From Thiogranum sp. (GTDB lineage Bacteria; Pseudomonadota; Gammaproteobacteria; DSM-19610), in assembly GCA_030148915.1 (NCBI GenBank), contig JASBSN010000078.1, positions 1-43,470 on the forward strand: 43,470 nt of DNA, in the 5' to 3' direction. Shown piece by piece: positions 36,191-43,470 of this stretch (position 1 is the first letter of the stretch; each line of letters starts with the position of its first letter). The notes under the pieces were generated by a model. It searched no databases, was not told where the DNA came from, and worked only from the letters and a program-made list of their open reading frames with translations. Both the position numbers and the translations under genes were made by a program.

Positions 36191-36196
36191 CCTCTG

Positions 36197-36234
36197 AAAA
36201 AAAAAGACCCAGGACCTGGTGAAGGTCATGGGTC
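36197..36234 (-). terminator. Rho-independent terminator after the YVTN gene
   Basis: On the minus strand a 12-bp stem with one mismatch (GACCCATGACCT / AGGTCCTGGGTC, loop TCACC) is followed by nine T. It lies 119 nt past the YVTN stop and just beyond the invertase stop, so it may stop both convergent transcripts. Confidence 0.8.
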
Positions 36235-36352
36235 CTACGCTACTAAAAACACCTGGCGCTAGGCGCCAAGTGGGCCACACCGGCTCATGCGCGCGGGACG
36301 ACAACAGAGACCCCGCGGCATGCGCTGGTGTTTCACGCGCCGGTGTCAGCGA

Positions 36353-37456
36353 TTAGCGCTTACCCCGGGTAGAGGCCGCCGGTGAGAGCGTATCGAGCAT
36401 GCCGGCGTCCTGACTGCCGACATAGGCGTTACCCGTCATAGGGTCATAGGAAACGCCCGCGGGGCCTGCCGGCACATCGACTCGCTGGAACAAACGACCG
36501 TTACGCGGGTTGACAAAAACCACCTGACTGGCACCGGCCACCGCGGCGAATACGACGCGACGCGATTCATCGGCATGGATACCCAGCGGCTTCGGACCGA
36601 TGTCTGTACGCCAGGCGACAGCACCGTTGCGTACCGCCACCATCTGACCGGCATCGCCGATAGTCGCATAGATGGTACCGCTGGCGCCGATGGATGGGTT
36701 CCAGGGCCCGGCGCCCACTTCGACCACATCGATAGTCTGCAGTGAATCAGCGTCGATCAGGTGCAAGGTGCTGCCGCCGGTGTCGGTGGTGACGACCAGG
36801 TTGCGACGGGCATCCACGCCGTAGGGGCCGGGGCCGACAGCTACGGTAGCGAGTTGGTCGTGCGGCGCCGCCAGCGAATAGACTTCGAGCTGGTTAGCAT
36901 CGATGCTGGTTACATAAATGCGACCACGCTGGGTGTCAAGCTTCAGCCCGTGCGGATTGGGCCCCACCGGAAAGGTGGCGATCGTCTCGCCGGTCTTCAG
37001 ATCCATCTCCGAAACAGAGGCTGAGCCCTTATTAACCACATAGGCGCGTCGTGCGGCGGTGTCGACTTGCACGGTGTGGGGCATTACGCCAACGGCGAAA
37101 GTGCGCACCACCCCTTTACCGGGATCGACTTCGCTGACGGTGCCCTCTGACACATTACTGATCAGCACATTTCCGCTGACGGCATCGAAGGCGGGAAAGT
37201 GGGACTTCGGTCCCGCCGGCGTTACGTCAGACAATATATAGTGACGTGAGATCGGCGGCGTACGCTCCTGTTGCGGTTGAGCCTGAACAACTGCGCTGGC
37301 CGCCAGCGAGGCCAGTAAGAGGCCGGTGAGCCCGACCGAGGCGCGCTTCATGCGCCCGAGCACAGAAGTCTGTGCCAGCGGCAAACCCGTGGAGGCCTGT
37401 TGAGCACGCTGATGTTGACGATGTCTTGGCGAAAAAATTGATTGACTGCTTAGCAT
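36353..37456 (-). CDS. Exported YVTN-type beta-propeller protein
   Basis: A 367-residue protein with a hydrophobic export segment (MKRASVGLTGLLLASLAASA at 36-55, likely cleavage after VQA) and about six beta-propeller blades of YVTN/YncE type: GVMPHTVQVDTAARRAYVVN, GPNPHGLKLDTQRGRIYVTS, GPGPYGVDARRNLVVTTDTG and similar repeats. Such proteins are scaffolds or metal-cofactor-binding proteins in the periplasm (family knowledge). The ATG at 37456 has a strong GGAGAG 5 nt upstream; the ATG at 37351 directly at the signal peptide has none, so the long 35-residue n-region seems real. It is followed by a terminator and preceded by the di-haem protein gene on the same strand. The function is unknown. 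Confidence 0.82.
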   Translation of the reverse strand: MLSSQSIFSPRHRQHQRAQQASTGLPLAQTSVLGRMKRASVGLTGLLLASLAASAVVQAQPQQERTPPISRHYILSDVTPAGPKSHFPAFDAVSGNVLISNVSEGTVSEVDPGKGVVRTFAVGVMPHTVQVDTAARRAYVVNKGSASVSEMDLKTGETIATFPVGPNPHGLKLDTQRGRIYVTSIDANQLEVYSLAAPHDQLATVAVGPGPYGVDARRNLVVTTDTGGSTLHLIDADSLQTIDVVEVGAGPWNPSIGASGTIYATIGDAGQMVAVRNGAVAWRTDIGPKPLGIHADESRRVVFAAVAGASQVVFVNPRNGRLFQRVDVPAGPAGVSYDPMTGNAYVGSQDAGMLDTLSPAASTRGKR

Positions 37457-37784
37457 AGTATCTCTCCTTCATTAACAACTTGTCCTGCACTTGTTACGCA
37501 TCCGAACTTCGTACAAGACCCCTAAAGAGGAATGCATTCCACACACAGTAGAACAAGCGCAAAGGAGCACTTCAACCTACCAAACAGCGGGTTTCTGCAA
37601 ACCCACAACACTTACAGATACCTCCTACAGAGGAGCGCGTACACCACCGATTGCGCCACACATTCGGTCATGTTATGCGAAATAGTTTGGTCACATCGGC
37701 GCTCGCGCCGGCGTTCCAATGACCTCCGCCGCAGGTCCCTGTGCTAAGGCGCTAGAGCGAGCGATGAGCTCGCCATGGAAAAAC
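37457..37784. other. Gene-free region upstream of the YVTN gene
   Basis: 328 nt without a gene I can support. It holds a 12-bp palindrome GGAATGCATTCC (37529-37540), two direct ACTTGT repeats 11 bp apart (37478-37483, 37489-37494) within 40 nt of the YVTN ATG, and a small GGGTTT-CTGC-AAACCC hairpin (37589-37604). These are candidate control sites for the YVTN gene. The base composition is less GC-rich than the flanking genes. Confidence 0.5.
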
Positions 37785-39383
37785 TTACTCCAGGTCAGTC
37801 GGATCGTTAAACAGGACCGGCAAGCGGATACTGCCGTGGCCGTACTGCGGAAAGCCCACCGTCGACGCATCGCCGGGGTTGAGATTGGAGGCGGTATCGT
37901 CGGGCGGAAACAGCACCAGTGAGCGCAAGAAGGACCGAATCGCCTGCTGAGATCCGGGACGCAGCCGCAGATAGGCACGTTTCGCCGCTTGCGCTTCGCC
38001 ACCGTGACGGACAATGACCTCGTGCAGATTGATACTGCGGCCGTCGTGACCGTAAGGGGCGGTGGAACCCACCCCCCATAAAGGCTCGGTCATAAACTGT
38101 TTTTGCACGGTACCGTCGAAGTTGCGTTCCCAGAACGCCTTACCCAAATCATGGCGTTTGAAATCCGCGTAGATGCCCCGGACCAGGAACGGCTTGCCGC
38201 CGGCGCTCTTCAGGCTCGGGTATCCGAGTCCGTCGTCGGTCTCCTGAAAGAGCGGCGTCGCGGTGGCGAACAAGCTGTTGAAAATACCCCGTGCCGGATC
38301 ATAACTGGTCTCTACATTCGCCACCCGCCGATCGCGCTCAATCTGCAAGTCGGGGATATGACAACCGGTGCAGCCGATACGGTCCATCAGACGCTTGCCC
38401 CGCGACTCCTGCAGACCCTGCTTATACGTGGCGGGCGGAAAGTAGTTGAGCAGGTAAAACTCCATATGATCGACAAGGCTGACCGGAACCTCGTTATAGA
38501 CGCCGTCACCATCGCTGTCTTGTGCTGCGTCGTGCACCGGCGGCGCCTCGATACGATCGACGCTGCCACTAAGCAGCATACCGGCCGGTGTGAGAACATC
38601 CGCGCCTTGTGACGCCGAGGCAAGATCCGGGTCCGGAGATTCAAGCCCCATTTCAGCGTTGAACGCGCCGACGACAAACTCGCGTATAGACAGCGTGCTG
38701 CCCTCGGCGAAGAAAGGTCGCACCCGCAGGTCCGCATCGACGCCCCGTAACCCGGCCGTATCGATTCGCCCGTCGGCGTGCGCAATCAGCTCGCCGAACT
38801 TCACCCCCTTGCTCTCAAGTGAACGGCGCACACTACCGCCCTCCTTGAGAGCTCGTTGTTTAGCGCTGTCGCGCTGCTGTCGCAAATCGCGCGTAATTTC
38901 ATCGGCAAGCATCTCTACCAGCCCGAGTCCGAACAGATGTGGCGCGTCCCGACCGTCGGGGCGGGTAAACACATCGCCGCCAAAGCCCGCCGCGCCGCGT
39001 GGCCGACCGTGACAGGCGGCACAACTGTCGGTGAGGCCGGCACCGAGTGAAGCCTCTGTATTCAAATCGCCCACACCATCGTTGGTGCGCGGCCCCAGGC
39101 CTTCGGCGAAACGGAATTTACGCTGGAACAGCTGTCGTCCACGGCGTATGGAACGGAACGGATCGCGGTTGATCACATACAGGGACGAATGGCGTGTATA
39201 GATATCGCCCCGATTCATTCCGATTTGCTCCAGAAGAGATTTCTGAATGCCCGCGCTTTCATTATTGGGCGCCTGGGTGATGTCGTTAAGACCGGCCTGA
39301 AGTAGCGCCGGCGCCGCCATGAAGAACGACCAGCTTACTGTGAGTAGTCTGCGGCCGAAGTGGCCGCCGTTCGGTAGAATCAT
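37785..39383 (-). CDS. Exported di-haem DHOR/MauG-like cytochrome c oxidoreductase
   Basis: A 532-residue periplasmic protein of the DHOR (di-haem oxidoreductase, putative peroxidase) family. A Sec signal (RRLLTVSWSFFMAAPALLQA) precedes two haem c sites, CAACH at 121-125 and CTGCH at 338-342. The MauG/CcpA-like C-terminal segment TAPYGHDGRSINLHEV and the DHOR signature APHLFGLGLVEM (148-159) are clear. DSDGDGVYNEV (289-299) looks like a calcium loop. Members are electron-transfer or peroxidase-type enzymes whose substrates are mostly unknown (family knowledge). The ATG at 39383 has GGAGGG 4 nt upstream and is chosen over 39425. It is divergent from a LuxR-type regulator. Confidence 0.87.
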   Translation of the reverse strand: MILPNGGHFGRRLLTVSWSFFMAAPALLQAGLNDITQAPNNESAGIQKSLLEQIGMNRGDIYTRHSSLYVINRDPFRSIRRGRQLFQRKFRFAEGLGPRTNDGVGDLNTEASLGAGLTDSCAACHGRPRGAAGFGGDVFTRPDGRDAPHLFGLGLVEMLADEITRDLRQQRDSAKQRALKEGGSVRRSLESKGVKFGELIAHADGRIDTAGLRGVDADLRVRPFFAEGSTLSIREFVVGAFNAEMGLESPDPDLASASQGADVLTPAGMLLSGSVDRIEAPPVHDAAQDSDGDGVYNEVPVSLVDHMEFYLLNYFPPATYKQGLQESRGKRLMDRIGCTGCHIPDLQIERDRRVANVETSYDPARGIFNSLFATATPLFQETDDGLGYPSLKSAGGKPFLVRGIYADFKRHDLGKAFWERNFDGTVQKQFMTEPLWGVGSTAPYGHDGRSINLHEVIVRHGGEAQAAKRAYLRLRPGSQQAIRSFLRSLVLFPPDDTASNLNPGDASTVGFPQYGHGSIRLPVLFNDPTDLE

Positions 39384-39720
39384 ATTTCCCTCCGGCTGAT
39401 ATTGGCGCGCGGCCCGCTCTGGCAATCAGAGCAAACGCACCCTTTGTACGGTTACACCATAACGTTGGCGCGCCCTTTGCACAGCTGGGCGGAGGTTTAG
39501 TTTTTATGCCCACGATCAGCAACCTATCGCATCTTTCGACCACCGGCGCAGACCTTGCCGGGGCCGGATATTAGACGTCCGTTTAATCAGCGAGCGCTTG
39601 GGCAGGGAGATTGTTGATCGATAGTTCAGTGCGCTGAGCTAACAAAATTGCTAGATTCGGTCTATAAACAATTAATACAAGAGAACTATCTGCAAGCCTG
39701 ACTGACGATGGAGGGGCGGT
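39384..39720. promoter_or_regulatory. Divergent control region, di-haem gene / LuxR-type gene
   Basis: 337 nt with no gene. Seen are an inverted repeat GATAGTTC (39620-39627) / GAACTATC (39683-39690) on the regulator side, a TATAAA at 39663-39668 between the arms with no good -35 box, and CCCTTTG repeated directly 33 bp apart (39440-39446, 39473-39479) on the di-haem side. The layout suits a regulator acting on both genes; the sites are unproven. Confidence 0.45.
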
Positions 39721-40497
39721 GTGTCAAAAAATACAATACAAAAGCTGTTCATTCTTTCCAAACAGGACATCACCATCGAGGGAATTCGCCATGTGCTCGA
39801 AAGCGAGTGCGACTACACCGTAGTGGCCTGTGTCGAACCGGGCGACTCCTGCCTGGAGCGCTTCCGCAAAGCCAAACCCGATCTCCTGTTTCTCCACCAC
39901 GAAGCATTGAATTTCTATCCTTTCGATATCACCAGCCGGCTGCGCGAGCACCAGCCGCATCTGCCGATCCTGTTGTTCGGGCGCGAACTGGCCCAAGAAC
40001 GTCTGCTAGGGTACTTACGGGGCGGTCAGGTCCAGGGCTATCTGTGCGAGCATATGCAGTCGGAAGACTGGCTGCAGGCGGTAAAAGAAGTGACAGCCGG
40101 CCGTCTATGGTTGGATCGTGGCCTGATGGACCGGCTGGTGCGCGACGCCCTGGCCCTGGAGGGCATGATCAGTTCGGCTATCGAGGAGCGCCTGGATAGT
40201 TTAAAAACCACGCTCACCGGCCGCGAACTGGAGATTTTGCAATTAGTGCTTGAAGGGCTACCGACGCGCGAAATCGCGCAGCGGATTTGTCTCTCCGAAC
40301 AAAGTGTCAAGTTACACCTCAGTCGGTTATTTAGAAAGCTCGATGTCAACAACCGCTCACAGATGATCGTGGCGGTGTTTCAGCGCGTGTGTCCGGTATC
40401 GAATGTGATTCGATTGATACACAGTTACCTCGACAAGCGCCGCCTCGCACAAGGCCGCACACCCCTGATCAAGGATCCATTGACCGGCCGGGCCTAG
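39721..40497 (+). CDS. LuxR-type regulator with degenerate receiver domain
   Basis: A 258-residue regulator. The C-terminal LuxR/NarL HTH is intact (about 164-222: LTGRELEILQLVLEGLPTRE, then IAQRICLSEQSVKLHLSRLF). The N-terminal receiver-like domain (about 8-125) has lost its phosphorylation residues: the acidic pair is Ser13-Lys14 (FILSKQD), the acceptor Asp is His (PDLLFLHHE), and the conserved Lys is Glu (GYLCEH). It is therefore probably controlled by a ligand or protein partner, as in CsgD/VpsT-type pseudo-receivers (family knowledge; the ligand here is unknown). The start is a GTG at 39721 behind GGAGGGG. It is divergent from the di-haem gene and convergent with the metallophosphatase. 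Confidence 0.85.
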   Translation: MSKNTIQKLFILSKQDITIEGIRHVLESECDYTVVACVEPGDSCLERFRKAKPDLLFLHHEALNFYPFDITSRLREHQPHLPILLFGRELAQERLLGYLRGGQVQGYLCEHMQSEDWLQAVKEVTAGRLWLDRGLMDRLVRDALALEGMISSAIEERLDSLKTTLTGRELEILQLVLEGLPTREIAQRICLSEQSVKLHLSRLFRKLDVNNRSQMIVAVFQRVCPVSNVIRLIHSYLDKRRLAQGRTPLIKDPLTGRA

Positions 40498-40512
40498 GGA
40501 TCTATCGCGCAC

Positions 40513-40546
40513 AAAAAAAAACCCACGACCCCTATCGGTCGTGGGT
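40513..40546 (-). terminator. Rho-independent terminator after the metallophosphatase gene
   Basis: On the minus strand a perfect 10-bp stem (ACCCACGACC / GGTCGTGGGT, loop GATAGG) is followed by nine T. It is 32 nt past the metallophosphatase stop. It lies 16 nt after the LuxR-type gene, so the stem could also help end that transcript. Confidence 0.85.
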
Positions 40547-40577
40547 ATTGTGCAGGGCACAAATGTCAGGCGGGTTA

Positions 40578-42326
40578 TTAGTCGAGCTGCACCGTACGGT
40601 CGTCCAGAACCGGTGAGACCGTCTGCCTGTTTTCGATATAGTGCACAATTTCGTCGACCGCCGTGGTATTGGGCACCGGAGTCCCCGACTGCGGAACCGG
40701 TGGCGGCGGCGTAGTGGCGGCGAAGGTGTACATTTTATCGAGATTCTCCGGCACCTGTACGCCGTTCTGCACCAGGTAGTCATTGCCTATTTTAAGATCG
40801 ACGATGTGGTGATTATCGGGCGCATCGACCTTATAGGTATAATGCACATTCTTATTCCAGCGCATTACGTCGCCGCCCGGCCACTGATACGGATCGTCGC
40901 CGAATTGCTGGGTGGTCAGGTGGTTGAGAATGTTGAAAACGACCTGACCTTTGACGGCACCGGTATAGACTTTATTATCTCCCCAGTTCGGCGAGACCAT
41001 ATTCCACACGTCACCCACCGTGAGCGGCCCCGGGGGCAGAGTTTCGCCATAGCGGATACCGCGAAAATGCGACAGATCGGCGCCGAAAATCTCGGCATAG
41101 GCATCCAGCAACAGATTGGCCATATTGGACTGAGTATCGCCGCGCCGCCAGATAGTGGTTGTGGTATAGCCGATCTGGCGATCCAGGTATTTCTTGAACG
41201 GCGCGTAGGTCCTGCGGGCGATCTTGAGGATCTTGCGATCAGGCTTGACGTCCTTGCTGATGATGCGCTTGACATCATAGTTGGCGACGGTGATTTCTCG
41301 GTTGTACTCCACCTTGACGTCCAGCATGCCCAAATACACACCGTGAGAGCCGGCCTGAACGACAATGACATTGCGTCCGTCTTTGCCCTGCAACACGGCG
41401 GGATCCTCAAACACATCATGTGAGTGCCCGCCCAGGATCACGTCGATACCCGACTGCAGGGTGGCGAACTTCAGATCCTGGAGTTTACCGAAATGCGACA
41501 TGGCCACCACCAGATCGGGGTGCTCCTTGGCGCGTAACTTGGCAATCAGCTCGCTGACCTCATCGGCCACCTCGAAACCTTGCGGTGAACCGTTAGGCGC
41601 CAACTGTTCGCCGAGCGCGAAGCCCTCGGTGACCAGAGGATGAACCAAACCCACCAGCAGCACTTTTTTGGTCGGCAGCTGAATAATCCGGTAGGGTGGG
41701 AAAACCAGCTCGCCGGTATCCGCGTCGCGCAGGGTGGTAGCTACGGTGGGGATCTTGATCATGTCCATGACCCGTAGAAAATCCTCTTTGCCATAAGCAA
41801 AATCGCGGTTGCCAGGCACCCAGGCATCGTAACCCATAGCGTTGAGTATGGGCACGATGGCCTCCCCGCGGGTCATTTGCGCCACCGGCGAGCCATCGAA
41901 GGTGTCTCCGGAATCGGTGAATAGGGCGTTGACGCGCTGTGGCTTGTATTTCTTTACCAACGTAACAATCTGGGCATAGCCGCCGAGAGGTCCCTCGGTC
42001 GCGGCAATACCGGCGTATTGATCGATATTATCCGGTTCGGCGTGAAACACCGGTAGGAAAAAGCCGTGGGTATCATTGGTCCATAACAGTCTCACTTCGT
42101 TAGGACGCCCTCCTTTGCTCTTCTTCCCAGCCTTTCGGTCGTCCTTTGACTCCGATTCATCCGAATTGAAGTCACCGCGGTCGTTCGATTCCGCTTGTGT
42201 CTTATTGTCGTCGGCCGAAACCGGTTTCGCCATCGGCGCAGTGGCCAGAACTGTAACCGCAATCAGCCCAAGCAGGCCTTGCCAGCGCGCGTGTGTGGTT
42301 GAAAAAGGGATTCTGTGTAGCTGCAT
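40578..42326 (-). CDS. Exported metallophosphatase/5'-nucleotidase family protein
   Basis: A 582-residue exported protein with a signal segment (WQGLLGLIAVTVLATAPMAK) and a charged low-complexity stretch (about 39-74, Asp/Ser/Lys-rich), then an N-terminal calcineurin-like domain and a C-terminal 5'-nucleotidase domain. Metal motifs are NDTHG (84-88), SGDTFDGS (139-146), MSHFG and GGHSHD. The third motif is GNRD (172-175) in place of GNHE/GNHD, so the catalytic His is Arg. Family members hydrolyse nucleotides, cyclic nucleotides or, as SoxB, thiosulfonates; the substrate here is open. The ATG at 42326 has GGAG 8 nt upstream and is preferred to 42350. It follows the PQQ-like gene by 142 nt. Confidence 0.85.
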   Translation of the reverse strand: MQLHRIPFSTTHARWQGLLGLIAVTVLATAPMAKPVSADDNKTQAESNDRGDFNSDESESKDDRKAGKKSKGGRPNEVRLLWTNDTHGFFLPVFHAEPDNIDQYAGIAATEGPLGGYAQIVTLVKKYKPQRVNALFTDSGDTFDGSPVAQMTRGEAIVPILNAMGYDAWVPGNRDFAYGKEDFLRVMDMIKIPTVATTLRDADTGELVFPPYRIIQLPTKKVLLVGLVHPLVTEGFALGEQLAPNGSPQGFEVADEVSELIAKLRAKEHPDLVVAMSHFGKLQDLKFATLQSGIDVILGGHSHDVFEDPAVLQGKDGRNVIVVQAGSHGVYLGMLDVKVEYNREITVANYDVKRIISKDVKPDRKILKIARRTYAPFKKYLDRQIGYTTTTIWRRGDTQSNMANLLLDAYAEIFGADLSHFRGIRYGETLPPGPLTVGDVWNMVSPNWGDNKVYTGAVKGQVVFNILNHLTTQQFGDDPYQWPGGDVMRWNKNVHYTYKVDAPDNHHIVDLKIGNDYLVQNGVQVPENLDKMYTFAATTPPPPVPQSGTPVPNTTAVDEIVHYIENRQTVSPVLDDRTVQLD

Positions 42327-42407
42327 TACTTTTACTCCTTCGTCAGACAAGCACAGATAAGTGAAGTGAATTTCTGCAACATGTCTTTCTTGTCATTCAG
42401 GCGGAAA

Positions 42408-42457
42408 GTTCGCCGATCGCTATCCGCCCAGGTAAAGACGGACGGCGATCGACGAAC
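42408..42457. promoter_or_regulatory. Imperfect stem-loop between the PQQ-like and metallophosphatase genes
   Basis: Arms of 13 nt (GTTCGCCGATCGC at 42408-42420; GCGATCGACGAAC at 42445-42457) pair with one mismatch around a 24-nt loop, where TCCG/CGGA adds a short extension. It begins 11 nt past the PQQ-like stop. On the minus strand only three T follow, so it is more likely a partial terminator or processing hairpin than a full stop. Confidence 0.5.
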
Positions 42458-42468
42458 GGGCCTGCTAA

Positions 42469-43470
42469 TCAATCATCGTCTTTCTTGTTGCCTTTGCTCT
42501 TGTCGTCATCGTCTTCCTTGTCCTTGCCACCGGTGACTTCCGCCAGAGGCATGGCCGTGACCCAGCCCCACGAATTACCGATGTAAAGCGTCTTTCCTGC
42601 CACCACCGGGTTGTTATAGGTGGTCGAACCCCCTATCCGCTTCCAGTTGAGGAGCTCGCCGTCCTCGGCATCAAAGGTGTACAGATCCGGCCCTACGGGT
42701 TGAATCAGCTTACCCTTGACCACCACGCCCGGGCCCCAGCTCATGCGACCTGCCTCGGCCGTGACCGGAGTCTGCCACTCGATCGCGCCGTCCTCGACCT
42801 TGAGGGCATTGACGGTGTTGGTCAGCGGATTGGCGATGTAACAGAACTCGTCATCGATCATCGGTGTCGGCGCGACAAAACCCAGCGGGAACTCACCGGT
42901 ACCGAGTTCCTGAGTCCAGACGACTGCTCCGGTGTTACCATCCAGGCCGTAGGCCAGAATCGTGGCGGTATTGGCGACCGGGTCAGCATCGATCAAGACG
43001 GTGCCGATAACCCGGCTGCGCTTGGTATCAACGGCCGGCGAGACCGCGGAGAAACCCGTCGAGGCGAGATTGAAGCCCGCCAGATCCTGGGTCCAGGTGA
43101 TCGCCGCGGTGTTCAGATTGATGGCCGTGATCTGACTGGGACGCGCGGTTCCGACAACCATCAAATCGGCAGTATTACCCTTACGTTTAAGGATATTGGC
43201 CGACGAGATGGCGTTGAAGCCGAGCTTCAGAACCGGCTTGCCGTTGGCGTCCATGAAGGGCGCTGCCGGCTCACCGCTGTCGGCCTTCACCGCGAACACC
43301 CGACCCTGACCATTAACCCAAAGCACATCGCCCTGGTGGTAAAGCGGGGTCATACCGCTGGTGCCCGGACCGGTATAGAAAGTCCAACGCTCGGTACCGG
43401 TACGCGGATCGAGGCCGGTCAGGTGCTGCAGGCTGGCGCCGACGGTGAAGGGGTCGCCCCGTTTGAAATC
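42469..43470 (-). CDS. PQQ-like beta-propeller protein, C-terminal part (runs off window end)
   Basis: At least 334 residues at the C-terminus of a minus-strand gene; the frame stays open to the last base, so the true start is outside. Propeller blades of PQQ/BamB type are seen: LTGLDPRTGTERWTFYTGPG, VNGQGRVFAVKADSGEP, AYGLDGNTGAVVWTQELGTG, ALKVEDGAIEWQTPVTAEAG and LYTFDAEDGELLNWKRIGG. The tryptophan-docking pattern (DxxTGxxxW) is well kept. It ends in a charged tail (KDKEDDDDKSKGNKKDDD). It may be a secreted PQQ dehydrogenase-like or a non-enzymatic propeller protein; without the N-terminus the choice is open. The metallophosphatase gene follows on the same strand. Confidence 0.8.
   Translation of the reverse strand, partial: DFKRGDPFTVGASLQHLTGLDPRTGTERWTFYTGPGTSGMTPLYHQGDVLWVNGQGRVFAVKADSGEPAAPFMDANGKPVLKLGFNAISSANILKRKGNTADLMVVGTARPSQITAINLNTAAITWTQDLAGFNLASTGFSAVSPAVDTKRSRVIGTVLIDADPVANTATILAYGLDGNTGAVVWTQELGTGEFPLGFVAPTPMIDDEFCYIANPLTNTVNALKVEDGAIEWQTPVTAEAGRMSWGPGVVVKGKLIQPVGPDLYTFDAEDGELLNWKRIGGSTTYNNPVVAGKTLYIGNSWGWVTAMPLAEVTGGKDKEDDDDKSKGNKKDDD

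Noticed and set aside
37491-37747. Small plus-strand genes in the gap before the di-haem gene
   Set aside because: The short open frames have no ribosome-binding site, no family resemblance and overlap candidate control repeats.
40578-42326. SoxB thiosulfohydrolase
   Set aside because: Family resemblance is to the wider 5'-nucleotidase group; no other sox genes are in the window and the SoxB active-site signature is not seen.

Overview
The window is a gene-dense, high-GC stretch of a gammaproteobacterial chromosome. The evidence is the set of gammaproteobacterial gene pairings: an EF-P beta-lysylation set (efp, epmA, epmB), a TrmJ/CysE pair, a FimX-type twitching regulator, xseB-ispA-dxs, ParC/ParE with quinolone-sensitive residues, and sigma32-type heat-shock promoters. 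I see no rRNA, tRNA, transposase, prophage or CRISPR array. The genus cannot be fixed from sequence alone; a free-living, Chromatiales-like or methylotroph-like lineage would fit but is a guess.

Layout. 1-3580: cysE (5' part only), trmJ, epmA and efp on the minus strand, with epmB divergent; together they make and modify EF-P. 3800-8450: a FimW-like PilZ protein and a FimX-like REC-PAS-GGDEF-EAL protein with no catalytic motifs, separated by a GNAT acetyltransferase. 8450-18240: DUF1015, htpX, parC, a large duplicated PilZ protein, parE and a CNP1-like exported protein, all on the minus strand. 18300-19880: cbpA and hsp20 behind a clear sigma32 promoter. 19950-22280: a ParA-type ATPase translationally coupled to a CYTH-like/CHAD protein. 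22420-24990: rubrerythrin, a CCG-domain Fe-S protein and DUF3501, headed by a perfect 17-bp palindrome.

25110-29510 is a plus-strand run: xseB-ispA-dxs (isoprenoid precursors), then queD-folE2 (GTP to 7-deazaguanine/queuosine and folate), with an IscR-type inverted repeat over the queD ribosome-binding site. 29511-29899 has no gene but holds two long snap-back hairpins that share an almost identical 31-nt centre and have unrelated stems. 29900-36190: a zinc-type CDF exporter with bcp (minus), gpmI-pfkB (plus), an O-methyltransferase (minus) and a GH100 invertase (plus), a carbohydrate-centred block. 36350-43470 is an exported, redox-flavoured block: a YVTN propeller protein, a di-haem DHOR/MauG-like cytochrome, a LuxR-type regulator with a degenerate receiver, a metallophosphatase with an altered catalytic motif, and a PQQ-like propeller protein cut by the window end.

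The candidates I find most worth following are the hairpin pair at 29557-29787 (same centre, different stems), the coupled ParA-CHAD pair (possible positioning of polyphosphate or similar granules), the group of three c-di-GMP receptor-type proteins without an active cyclase or phosphodiesterase, and the exported block under a pseudo-receiver regulator. Functions are assigned by recognising families and motifs by eye; no database search was run.
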